Assembly (NCBI RefSeq): GCF_000619825.1
Contig: NZ_KK211036.1
Span: forward strand, 729,369 to 793,368
DNA: 64,000 nucleotides
Direction: 5' to 3'
DNA from: Prevotella sp. MA2016
GTDB taxonomy: Bacteria > Bacteroidota > Bacteroidia > Bacteroidales > Bacteroidaceae
Shown: in pieces, positions 1-7,096 of the stretch
Layout: every line of letters begins with the position of its first letter
Numbering within the stretch: position 1 is the first letter of the stretch
The notes under the pieces: model-generated
The model's input: the letters and a program-made list of their open reading frames with translations, nothing else
What the model was told of the DNA's origin: nothing
Databases searched by the model: none
Position numbers and translations under genes: made by a program

Positions 1-1
1 T

Positions 2-1120
2 GGTGGCAACCAGGTGCCTTGGTGCGAAGAGGGCTTCTATCTTGCTGACAGACCACAGTTCACCTTCGATCCCCTACTCCATGCCGGATGCTACTACGTG
101 CAGGAAGCCGCCTCAATGTTCGTCACCCACATGCTGAGGACAGTTTACAGTGGACAGTTTACAGTTCATAGTAATCATACCTCTCACCTCTCAGTTCTCA
201 ACTCTCAACTCGCCCTTGACCTGTGTGCGGCACCTGGAGGCAAATCTACGGCTCTGCGCCATGAACTGCCCGACAACTGCGTGCTTGTGAGCAACGAGCC
301 CATGAACACACGTGCACAGATTCTGTTGGAGAACGTCACCAAATGGGGCGGTGCTAATCATATAGTCACCAACAACTACCCGCGCGATTTCCGCAAGGCT
401 AAACTCAAATTTGATTTTATTTTGTGCGATGTGCCCTGCTCAGGCGAAGGCATGTTTCGTAAGGATCCTGCTACCATCAGCGAATGGAGTCAGCAGCACG
501 TAGAAAAATGCTGGCAACTGCAGCGCGAGATTGTGGCCGACGCTTGGGAATGCTTGAATCCTGGCGGTATATTAATATATAGTACGTGTACATTTAATAC
601 AAAGGAGAACGAAGAGAATATCCAATGGATACTCGACAACTACGAGGCCGAAGTGCTCGATATCCCTGTTGACCCAGCATGGCACATCACAGGTTCGCTG
701 CTGCCAGGCTTCAGTCAGCCCGTGTATCGTTTCATCCCCGGCATCACCCGTGGCGAGGGCCTCTTCGTTTGCGCCCTGCGTAAGAAAGTGGACAATGGAC
801 AGTTGACAGTTAACAGTTCTTCCAAAAACTCTCCACTTTCCACTATCCACTCTAAACTGAAGGTGCTCGAGGCCGAATTGCCAACAGGCAGCAGCAAGGT
901 CGATGTCGACTTCCCTACTGCGCTGCAATACCTGCGCGGCGAGGCATTGGTGCTGCCCGCCGACACCCCGCGCGGCATCGTCACCATTACCTATCAGGGG
1001 CAACCACTTGGTCCTGCTAAAAACATCGGCAACCGCGCTAATAACCTCTACCCCAAACCTTGGCGCATCAAGAGCACCCACCTGCCCAGCGAAGCACCAA
1101 AAGTGATAGAAAAAATGTAA
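2..1120 (+). CDS. RsmF/YebU-like rRNA (cytosine-C5) methyltransferase, 5' partial
   Basis: SAM-dependent methyltransferase of the NOL1/NOP2/Sun family, expected to methylate cytosine in 16S rRNA. The reading frame is open to the left edge (GGNQ precedes a GTG-coded Val at 14), so the N-terminus lies outside the window. Visible motifs are the SAM-binding LDLCAAPGGKS, the catalytic CDVPCSGEGMF and the second cysteine motif STCTF. The tail (ADTPRGIVTITYQGQPLG, NLYPKPWRIK) matches the PUA-like C-terminal domain of this subfamily. Two stretches (about nt 135-215 and 786-858) interrupt conserved sequence with low-complexity repeats that stay in frame; see findings. It lies 38 bp before thyA in the same direction. 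Family assignment is firm; the exact rRNA target is inferred. Confidence 0.9.
   Translation, partial: GGNQVPWCEEGFYLADRPQFTFDPLLHAGCYYVQEAASMFVTHMLRTVYSGQFTVHSNHTSHLSVLNSQLALDLCAAPGGKSTALRHELPDNCVLVSNEPMNTRAQILLENVTKWGGANHIVTNNYPRDFRKAKLKFDFILCDVPCSGEGMFRKDPATISEWSQQHVEKCWQLQREIVADAWECLNPGGILIYSTCTFNTKENEENIQWILDNYEAEVLDIPVDPAWHITGSLLPGFSQPVYRFIPGITRGEGLFVCALRKKVDNGQLTVNSSSKNSPLSTIHSKLKVLEAELPTGSSKVDVDFPTALQYLRGEALVLPADTPRGIVTITYQGQPLGPAKNIGNRANNLYPKPWRIKSTHLPSEAPKVIEKM
139..210. repeat. In-frame low-complexity repeat inside the methyltransferase gene
   Basis: Contains a perfect 12-mer GACAGTTTACAG at 139-150 and 153-164, then a pyrimidine-rich part with repeated CTCAACT units ending near 210. 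Such units are typical of Bacteroidetes intergenic spacers, but here they are translated, between the membrane-distal helix and the LDLCAAPGGKS motif. Confidence 0.7.
788..855. repeat. Second in-frame low-complexity repeat in the same gene
   Basis: Left part has repeated GACAGTT/AACAGTT units and the right part repeated TCCACT units. The ends (GTGGACAATGGA and TCCACTATCCAC) are imperfect inverted repeats, so the insert could fold. It is translated as a Ser/Asn-rich linker between the catalytic domain and the PUA-like tail. Confidence 0.65.
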
Positions 1121-1123
1121 ATA

Positions 1124-1150
1124 TTTAATGTTTAATGTTTAATGTTTAAT
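1124..1150. repeat. TTTAATG tandem spacer repeat
   Basis: Three perfect TTTAATG units plus a partial fourth fill the gap between the methyltransferase stop codon and thyA. Confidence 0.8.
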
Positions 1151-1158
1151 CTACATAA

Positions 1159-1953
1159 ATGAAGCAGTATTTAGACATCCTGAACCGCATCCTGACTGAG
1201 GGCACCCAGAAGGGCGATCGCACAGGTACTGGCACCATCAGTATTTTTGGCACTCAAAGCCGCTACAACCTCGATGACGGTTTCCCCTTGCTTACCACCA
1301 AGAAACTGCACCTCAAGTCAATCATCTATGAGCTACTGTGGTTTCTCAAGGGCGACACCAATGTGAAGTATCTGCAGGAGCACGGTGTACGTATCTGGAA
1401 TGAATGGGCCGATGAGAATGGTGAGTTAGGTCCGGTTTATGGTCATCAATGGCGCTCATGGCCCGACTATGCCGGTGGCACCATCGACCAGATACAGTAT
1501 GTACTCGATCAGCTGAAGAACAACCCCAACTCGCGCCGTATGATAGTATCTGCCTGGAATGTGGCCGAAGTAAACAAGATGGCCCTACCTCCCTGTCACA
1601 CGATGTTTCAGTTCTATGTGGCCGACGACCGTCTTTCGCTGCAACTCTACCAGCGCTCAGCCGATACGTTTCTAGGCGTACCATTCAATATCGCCTCTTA
1701 TGCCCTGTTGTTGCAGATGATGGCACAGGTAACTGGGTTTAAGGCTGGCGACTTTATTCACACCACTGGCGACACACACCTCTATCTGAATCACATCGAA
1801 CAGGCCAAGCTACAGCTCACTCGTGAGCCTCGCCCCCTGCCGAAGATGAAGCTCAATCCTGATGTGAAGAGCCTTTTCGACTTCCGTTTCGAGGATTTCG
1901 AACTCGAGGGATATGATCCTCACCCCCACATCAAAGCCGAAGTGTCCGTTTAA
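1159..1953 (+). CDS. thyA: Thymidylate synthase ThyA
   Basis: Makes dTMP from dUMP using 5,10-methylene-tetrahydrofolate, leaving dihydrofolate for the reductase encoded next. At 264 aa it has the normal length of bacterial ThyA. The catalytic cysteine is Cys146 in [12 protein letters not shown], the same number as in E. coli. RTGTGT near the N-terminus binds phosphate, and [20 protein letters not shown] holds the dUMP-contacting residues. The gene starts with ATG directly after a TTTAATG repeat spacer and is followed 37 bp later by folA, the usual functional pairing. Confidence 0.98.
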   Translation: MKQYLDILNRILTEGTQKGDRTGTGTISIFGTQSRYNLDDGFPLLTTKKLHLKSIIYELLWFLKGDTNVKYLQEHGVRIWNEWADENGELGPVYGHQWRSWPDYAGGTIDQIQYVLDQLKNNPNSRRMIVSAWNVAEVNKMALPPCHTMFQFYVADDRLSLQLYQRSADTFLGVPFNIASYALLLQMMAQVTGFKAGDFIHTTGDTHLYLNHIEQAKLQLTREPRPLPKMKLNPDVKSLFDFRFEDFELEGYDPHPHIKAEVSV

Positions 1954-1988
1954 TTGAGAAGTGAGAACTGAGAATTGAGAATTGAGAG
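1953..1988. repeat. GAGAATT-type purine-rich spacer repeat between thyA and folA
   Basis: Repeated TTGAGAA/GTGAGAA/CTGAGAA units of about 7-8 bp fill the whole thyA-folA gap and supply the only purine-rich stretch (GAGAGG) before the folA ATG. Confidence 0.75.
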
Positions 1989-1990
1989 GT

Positions 1991-2485
1991 ATGATTACTA
2001 TTATAGCAGCGGTGGCAGAGAATAGAGCCATCGGATTCCAGAATAAACTCATCTATTGGTTACCCAATGATCTGAAGCGTTTCAAGGCACTCACCACGGG
2101 CCACACGATCATTATGGGCCGCAACACTTTTCTGTCGCTACCCAAAGGTGCCCTACCCAATCGTCGCAATATCGTATTGAGTCGTAGCGTTTCGCAATTT
2201 CCCGGTTGCGACGTCTATCCTTCACTCGAAGAGGCTCTGAAAAACTGTGCCCAAGATGAAGATGTTTATATCATTGGTGGGGCTAGCGTCTATGCACAAG
2301 CCTTACCAATAGCCGACCGCCTCTGCCTGACAGAGGTTCACGACACACCTCAACATGCCGACACCTTCTTCCCTCCTTACGATGAAGGCTGGCAAGAAGA
2401 GATGCGCGAAGAGCACGAAACCGACGAACGCCATGCTCAACGCTATGCCTTCGTTGATTACGTACGCAAAAATCTTATCAAATAA
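1991..2485 (+). CDS. folA: Dihydrofolate reductase FolA
   Basis: Reduces dihydrofolate to tetrahydrofolate with NADPH, recycling the product of ThyA. The 164-aa protein has the DHFR order: MITIIAAVAENRAIG at the N-terminus, then LPNDLKRFKALTTGHTIIMGRNTF (substrate and NADPH contacts), IVLSRS, and VYIIGGASVYAQAL near residue 95-110. A TTG nine bases upstream is in frame, but the ATG at 1991 matches the family start and is preceded by GAGAGG. Likely co-transcribed with thyA. The downstream hairpin at 2496 ends the unit. Confidence 0.96.
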   Translation: MITIIAAVAENRAIGFQNKLIYWLPNDLKRFKALTTGHTIIMGRNTFLSLPKGALPNRRNIVLSRSVSQFPGCDVYPSLEEALKNCAQDEDVYIIGGASVYAQALPIADRLCLTEVHDTPQHADTFFPPYDEGWQEEMREEHETDERHAQRYAFVDYVRKNLIK

Positions 2486-2495
2486 ATAAATGAAT

Positions 2496-2522
2496 AATCC
2501 CTGAGTTCTGAACTCAGGGATT
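2496..2522. terminator. Hairpin between convergent folA and TPR gene
   Basis: AATCCCTGAGTTC and GAACTCAGGGATT are perfect 13-bp arms around one central base. The hairpin overlaps the stop codon of the minus-strand TPR gene. No long T-run follows on either strand, so termination strength is uncertain. Confidence 0.55.
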
Positions 2523-2693
2523 ATACATATCTTTGCAATAGAAAGCCATGATATCATCAAGCATGCGCTTAGCCTCGACGGCAGGACTGTCGGGATCCAG
2601 TTCAATAGCTTTGATATAGGCATTGATAGCCTCATGCCACAGTCCTTGTTTGCGAGCGGCATTGCCCTGCTGATAATATTCTTCGGCCGTCAT
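2514..2693 (-). CDS. TPR-repeat micro-protein
   Basis: A 59-aa protein consisting of little more than one tetratricopeptide repeat: AEEYYQQGNAARKQGLWHEAINAYIKAIELDP has the TPR pattern (W-x2-A, G, A, Y-x-KAIELDP), followed by a short helix ending in CKDMYNP. TPRs mediate protein contacts; the partner is unknown. A TTG at 2702 is in frame, but the ATG at 2693 is preferred. It lies 23 bp after folD on the same strand and may be the last gene of ffh-folD-TPR. Real gene status is supported by the clean TPR consensus. Confidence 0.75.
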   Translation of the reverse strand: MTAEEYYQQGNAARKQGLWHEAINAYIKAIELDPDSPAVEAKRMLDDIMAFYCKDMYNP

Positions 2694-2716
2694 AATTATC
2701 AATTGTCAATTAAATA

Positions 2717-3595
2717 CTATTTATAGTATTCCTTCTTTCCTGCAGCCAGGGTATTCTTCATCAGCGAGCAGATGGTCATAGGACCAACGCCACCAGGCAC
2801 AGGAGTGATAAACGAGCACTTAGGCGAAACCTCGTCGAACTTCACATCGCCGTTCAAGCGGAAACCGCTCTTACGTGTAGCATCAGGAACACGAGTGGTA
2901 CCTACGTCAACAATCACAGCACCATCCTTCACCATGTCGGCAGTCACAAAGTCGGGCTTACCAATAGCGGCAATGATGATGTCGGCCTCGCGGCACTCTT
3001 CCTTCAGATTCTTAGAGTGCGAGTGGCACACGGTAACGGTAGCATCGCCATACTGCTTCTGCATCATGAGCTGCGCCATAGGCTTGCCCACAATATTAGA
3101 ACGACCCAGCACCACACACTTCTTACCACTGGTCTCGATTCCATAGCGCTTAAGCAGGGTGATGATACCAAGTGGGGTTGCAGAAATGAAGCAAGGAAGA
3201 CCGATGGCCATGCGTCCCACATTGATGGGATGGAAACCATCTACATCCTTGCGATAATCGATAGCCTCGATAATCTTCTGCTCGTCAATGTGCTTAGGCA
3301 AAGGCAACTGAACGATGAAACCATCCACATCCTCGTCCTTGTTGAGCTTATCAACACAAGCCAGCAGCTCTGCCTCCGAGATATTATCCTCGAAACGGAT
3401 GAGCGTGCTCTTGAAGCCACATGCCTCACAAGCCAACACCTTGTTTTTAACGTAAGTTTCTGATCCGCCATCATGGCCTACCAATACGGCTGCCAGATGG
3501 GGCTGCTTACCACCATTGGCAACAATCTCTTTTACCTCTTCAGCAATCTCGGCCTTGATAGCCGCTGCTGTTGCTTTTCCGTCAATCAGTTGCAT
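2717..3595 (-). CDS. folD: Bifunctional methylene-THF dehydrogenase/cyclohydrolase FolD
   Basis: Interconverts 5,10-methylene-THF and 10-formyl-THF, feeding purine and formyl-Met synthesis. The 292-aa protein shows family signatures: [14 protein letters not shown] (catalytic Tyr/Lys), [23 protein letters not shown] (NADP-binding loop) and [10 protein letters not shown] near the C-terminus. It follows ffh on the minus strand across an 80-bp AT-rich spacer with AATTGAAA-like units and no recognisable promoter, so read-through from the ffh promoter is likely. Confidence 0.97.
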   Translation of the reverse strand: MQLIDGKATAAAIKAEIAEEVKEIVANGGKQPHLAAVLVGHDGGSETYVKNKVLACEACGFKSTLIRFEDNISEAELLACVDKLNKDEDVDGFIVQLPLPKHIDEQKIIEAIDYRKDVDGFHPINVGRMAIGLPCFISATPLGIITLLKRYGIETSGKKCVVLGRSNIVGKPMAQLMMQKQYGDATVTVCHSHSKNLKEECREADIIIAAIGKPDFVTADMVKDGAVIVDVGTTRVPDATRKSGFRLNGDVKFDEVSPKCSFITPVPGGVGPMTICSLMKNTLAAGKKEYYK

Positions 3596-3675
3596 TGTTT
3601 AGAATTAAAATATTTAAGAATTGAAAGATTGAAGTTTCAAAGCCGCATGACTTCAATTTTTCAACTTTTCAATTT

Positions 3676-5037
3676 TCAGAACTTCGGCATACCACCACGA
3701 GCTTTCATGGCAGCGGCCATCTGAGCCATCTTCGAAGTATTAAGACCAGTAACCATCTTCATCATCTTGCGAGTCTGTTCAAACTGCTTCATCAAGCGGT
3801 TCACATCGTCGAGTTTTGTGCCTGAACCAGCAGCGATACGGCGGCGACGGCTCTGATTGATGATATCAGGATTAGCACGCTCTTTAGGAGTCATCGAATT
3901 GATGATAGCCTCAATGCCCTTGAAAGCGTTGTCGTCGATATCAAGATCCTTAATCTGTTTGCCTACACCAGGCAACATGCCTGCCAGTTCCTTGATGTTA
4001 CCCATCTTCTTAATCTGCTGGATCTGACCCATAAAGTCATCGAAGTCGAACTTATTCTTGCGAATCTTCTTTTCGAGCTCACGTGCCTGCTTCTCGTCAA
4101 ACTGCTGCTGTGCACGCTCTACCAGCGATACCACGTCGCCCATACCAAGAATTCGGTCGGCCATACGGTCGGGATGGAACACGTCGATAGCATCCATCTT
4201 CTCACCAGTACCAACGAACTTAATTGGTTTAGTAACTACGGTACGGATAGAGAGGGCAGCACCACCACGAGTGTCACCATCAAGCTTGGTAAGGATAACA
4301 CCATCAAAATCCAAACGATCGTTGAACTCCTTGGCAGTATTGACAGCATCCTGACCAGTCATTGAATCGACTACGAAAAGCGTCTCGTTAGGATTGACGG
4401 CCTTCTTCAGGGTCTCAATCTCCTGCATCATTTCCTCGTCAACAGCAAGGCGACCTGCAGTATCGATAATCACAACATCATTGGCCTTCGACTTGGCCTC
4501 CTGAATGGCATGATTAGCAATCTCAACCACATTCTTGTTGTCTGGCTCAGTATAAACGGGTACACCTACACTCTCACCAACCACCTTCAACTGCTCGATA
4601 GCAGCAGGACGATACACGTCGCAGGCTACCAGCAGAGGCTTCTTGTGCTGACGCTCCTTAAGCAGCTTGGCCAACTTACCGCTGAATGTAGTCTTACCAG
4701 AACCCTGCAGACCCGACATCAGGATGATGGCAGGAGCTCCAGCGCGGCCCTCTACTTTCAGTTCGGCAGCTTTTCCGCCCATCAGTTCAGCCAGCTCGTC
4801 GTGAACGATCTTCACCATCAACTGACTAGGCTTCACAGCTGTGAGCACATTCATACCCAGCGCCTTCTGCTTTACAGTATCAGTAAATGATTTGGCAACC
4901 TTATAGTTTACGTCGGCGTCCAACAAGGCGCGACGTACGTCTTTCAGTGTTTCGGCGACGTTAATCTCGGTGATTTTTCCTTCACCTTTCAGAATCTTAA
5001 ACGAACGCTCTAGTCTATCACTTAAATTCTCAAACAT
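3676..5037 (-). CDS. ffh: Signal recognition particle GTPase Ffh
   Basis: Cytosolic SRP54 homologue that binds signal sequences and 4.5S RNA and docks with FtsY for co-translational membrane targeting. The 453-aa protein has the N helix bundle (1-85), the GTPase domain with P-loop GLQGSGKTTFSGKLA, DTAGRLAVDEE and TKLDGDTRGGAALS, and the methionine-rich M domain (about 300-440) ending MAQMAAAMKARGGMPKF. A well-formed promoter sits 23 bp upstream. First gene of a probable ffh-folD-TPR unit. Confidence 0.98.
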   Translation of the reverse strand: MFENLSDRLERSFKILKGEGKITEINVAETLKDVRRALLDADVNYKVAKSFTDTVKQKALGMNVLTAVKPSQLMVKIVHDELAELMGGKAAELKVEGRAGAPAIILMSGLQGSGKTTFSGKLAKLLKERQHKKPLLVACDVYRPAAIEQLKVVGESVGVPVYTEPDNKNVVEIANHAIQEAKSKANDVVIIDTAGRLAVDEEMMQEIETLKKAVNPNETLFVVDSMTGQDAVNTAKEFNDRLDFDGVILTKLDGDTRGGAALSIRTVVTKPIKFVGTGEKMDAIDVFHPDRMADRILGMGDVVSLVERAQQQFDEKQARELEKKIRKNKFDFDDFMGQIQQIKKMGNIKELAGMLPGVGKQIKDLDIDDNAFKGIEAIINSMTPKERANPDIINQSRRRRIAAGSGTKLDDVNRLMKQFEQTRKMMKMVTGLNTSKMAQMAAAMKARGGMPKF

Positions 5038-5059
5038 ATTACTTATTATTTTTAGGGCG

Positions 5060-5091
5060 CAAAGTTACAATAAAAAACTGACACGCCCAAA
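5060..5091 (-). promoter_or_regulatory. Promoter for ffh
   Basis: On the minus strand TACCTTTG-type -7 box (reads TAACTTTG, plus coordinates 5060-5067) and a TTTG -33 box (5088-5091) are 24 bp apart, the Bacteroidetes primary sigma factor arrangement. Confidence 0.75.
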
Positions 5092-5093
5092 TT

Positions 5094-5810
5094 TTACTCG
5101 CCGATTTTAGCATTTTCTTTCATTTCAGCAGGCTTGTTACGCATACTGAACTCGCAGCCGCAATACTGCTGATTGTAAAAACAGAACTCCTTGAGCAGTT
5201 GATTACGGCGCTCATAAAGTCCACCTTTACGCCAGTTCTGAGACCAGTAGTGACATTGAACTTTGAACTTTGTAATCGACCTCTGGTCGCTTGCCACCGA
5301 AGGGATGCAAGAACTTTGATCATTAACGGCTTTTTCGGCCAGTTCGCCGGCTCGATTTATCTGGTCCAGGCTCTTCCAACGGGATGATGCCAGCGTGGTG
5401 GTAAAATATGGGATACCAAGCTCTTGCGCCTTTTTGGCGGCAGCGGTTAGACGAAGAACGAAACAGCGCTCGCAACGACGACCACGCTCAGGTTCTTTCG
5501 CCATTTCATTCTGAAAGCGCCCCTCTGGGTCGAGCGCACCTTCCAACCCACACACGCCTTGCAACCATGAATCGTGGTCGTAATCACCATCAATCCATTG
5601 CAGTCCTAAGCTCTCCGCGTGGCGCTTACTCTCTTGTTTTCTAATCTCGTATTCTTCTCTGGGCCAGATATTTGGGTTAAAATAATAAATCACAGGTCTA
5701 ACATCATTAGACAGCATCCATTCGACAATAGCGCTCGAACACGGCGCACAGCAAGCATGCAATAGCACGCTTGTCAGTCCTTCGGGTTTTTGTATAGCGG
5801 GTTGTTTCAT
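5094..5810 (-). CDS. queH: Epoxyqueuosine reductase QueH
   Basis: Catalyses the last step of queuosine tRNA modification (epoxyqueuosine to queuosine) with an iron-sulfur cluster. Family cysteine motifs are present: HACCAPCSSAIVEWM near the N-terminus, RCERCFVLRL in the middle and YNQQYCGCEFSM near the C-terminus, plus the NWRKGGL signature. Between EKAV and YWSQNWRKGGL there is an atypical stretch of about 15-18 residues whose DNA contains GAACTTTG units (see findings). The ATG at 5810 is preferred over an in-frame TTG at 5819. A -7 box (TAATTTTG, 5817-5824) is so close that the transcript would be nearly leaderless. Confidence 0.92.
   Translation of the reverse strand: MKQPAIQKPEGLTSVLLHACCAPCSSAIVEWMLSNDVRPVIYYFNPNIWPREEYEIRKQESKRHAESLGLQWIDGDYDHDSWLQGVCGLEGALDPEGRFQNEMAKEPERGRRCERCFVLRLTAAAKKAQELGIPYFTTTLASSRWKSLDQINRAGELAEKAVNDQSSCIPSVASDQRSITKFKVQCHYWSQNWRKGGLYERRNQLLKEFCFYNQQYCGCEFSMRNKPAEMKENAKIGE
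5256..5272. repeat. GAACTTTG repeat inside queH
   Basis: TTGAACTTTGAACTTTG is a tandem 8-bp repeat of the sort found in intergenic spacers; a further GAACTTTG lies at 5311-5318. Both are in the unconserved insert of queH and are translated. Confidence 0.6.
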
Positions 5811-5850
5811 CGGGTGCAAAATTACACATTATTATTGTTAATCTTCATAA

Positions 5851-5886
5851 ATTTCGCTTTTATTTCGCATAAAATGCGTAACTTCG
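5851..5886 (+). promoter_or_regulatory. Promoter/operator region of the deacetylase-GH20 operon
   Basis: A degenerate -7 box TAACTTCG lies at 5879-5886. Just upstream, ATTTCGC occurs twice with an 11-bp period (5851 and 5862), and CTTCGC recurs at 5882. The helical spacing suggests a regulator site overlapping the -33 region. Confidence 0.4.
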
Positions 5887-5930
5887 CACACAGAAATTTT
5901 ACTTTACTACAATTATAACGTTTATTGACA

Positions 5931-7070
5931 ATGATGAATTTAAATCTAACTAACAGTATCCAGATGCCTAATCATGAGCTTAGACGTCAGGTTATTGCAT
6001 TATGTGAGAAAGTGGAAAAACCACTATTAAAGTTGTCTACAAAAGACTACGTAGAAAATGGACTGGGACATTTAGTAGAACAATTTGAAGACCAAGCAGG
6101 TTTGGTGAACATCGAGGTATTCAACGAACTTCAGCACACCATCACCGGATGGCCTGGTGGTAAGCCAAACGTTGATGACAGCACTCGTCCTGAGCGCGCC
6201 ACTCCATACCCTAAGCGTGTGATTGTATTCTCGCCACACCCCGACGACGACGTTATTTCTATGGGAGGAACTATTCGCCGACTGATGCAGCAGCATCACG
6301 ACGTGCATGTGGCTTACGAGACATCGGGCAACATTGCTGTGGGCGACGAAGAGGTGCGCCGATTCATGCACTTCATCAACGGATTCAACACCATATTTGC
6401 TAATGGTAGCGACGAAGTCATCAAGCATTCATACCAGGCTGTTAAGGCATTCCTGAACGGCAAAAAGGAGGGTGATCTAGACAACGAACAGATTCTGCGA
6501 CTGAAAGGACTGATTCGTCGTGGCGAGGCCCGTCTGGCTTGTGAGTACAGCGGCATCGACAGTAAGCACATACACTTCCTCGACCTCCCCTTCTACGAGA
6601 GTGGTAAGATTGAGAAGTTGCCTATGACCGAGGCCGACGTAACACCTATCATCGCCCTGCTCGACGAGATTAAGCCTCACCAGATTTATGTGGCTGCCGA
6701 CCTGGCCGACCCTCATGGCACTCATCGTAAGTGTACCGACGCCGTACTGGCTGCCATCGACGAGCACAAGAAAGCCGGTTCGGAGTGGCTCAAAGACTGT
6801 CGCGTATGGATGTACCGCGGTGCCTGGGCTGAGTGGGATGTGGCCGACATCGAGATGTGCGTACCTATGAGTCCTGAGGAGCTGCGCGAGAAGCGTAACG
6901 CTATTCTGCGCCATCAGAGCCAGATGGAGAGTGCACCTTTCTTGGGTAACGACGAGCGCCTGTTCTGGCAGCGTGCTGAGGACCGCAACCGCGAGACAGC
7001 CAAACGCTACGACAACCTCGGACTGGCTTGCTACGAGGCTATGGAGGCCTTCGTAGAGTACAAATTCTAA
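5931..7070 (+). CDS. PIG-L family deacetylase (NagB-type protein without its NagB domain)
   Basis: Predicted zinc-dependent N-deacetylase of the PIG-L/LmbE family, acting on a GlcNAc-type sugar. Metal-binding motifs are SPHPDDDVISMGG (around residue 100) and ADLADPHGTHR (around 250). The protein from GWPGGKPNVDD onward closely resembles the C-terminal half of the about 660-aa Bacteroides 'glucosamine-6-phosphate deaminase' proteins, whose N-terminal half is a NagB deaminase (from memory of that family). Here only the linker and deacetylase half exist, as 379 aa with a clean ATG start. No signal peptide, so cytoplasmic. First gene of an operon with two GH20 genes (26-bp gap), which links it to GlcNAc catabolism. 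Confidence 0.85.
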   Translation: MMNLNLTNSIQMPNHELRRQVIALCEKVEKPLLKLSTKDYVENGLGHLVEQFEDQAGLVNIEVFNELQHTITGWPGGKPNVDDSTRPERATPYPKRVIVFSPHPDDDVISMGGTIRRLMQQHHDVHVAYETSGNIAVGDEEVRRFMHFINGFNTIFANGSDEVIKHSYQAVKAFLNGKKEGDLDNEQILRLKGLIRRGEARLACEYSGIDSKHIHFLDLPFYESGKIEKLPMTEADVTPIIALLDEIKPHQIYVAADLADPHGTHRKCTDAVLAAIDEHKKAGSEWLKDCRVWMYRGAWAEWDVADIEMCVPMSPEELREKRNAILRHQSQMESAPFLGNDERLFWQRAEDRNRETAKRYDNLGLACYEAMEAFVEYKF

Positions 7071-7096
7071 ACAAGAAAGCAAACTTAACGAACAAT

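Noticed and set aside
1982..1990. TTG start for folA adding three residues
   Set aside because: The ATG at 1991 fits the family N-terminus and the upstream bases belong to a spacer repeat.
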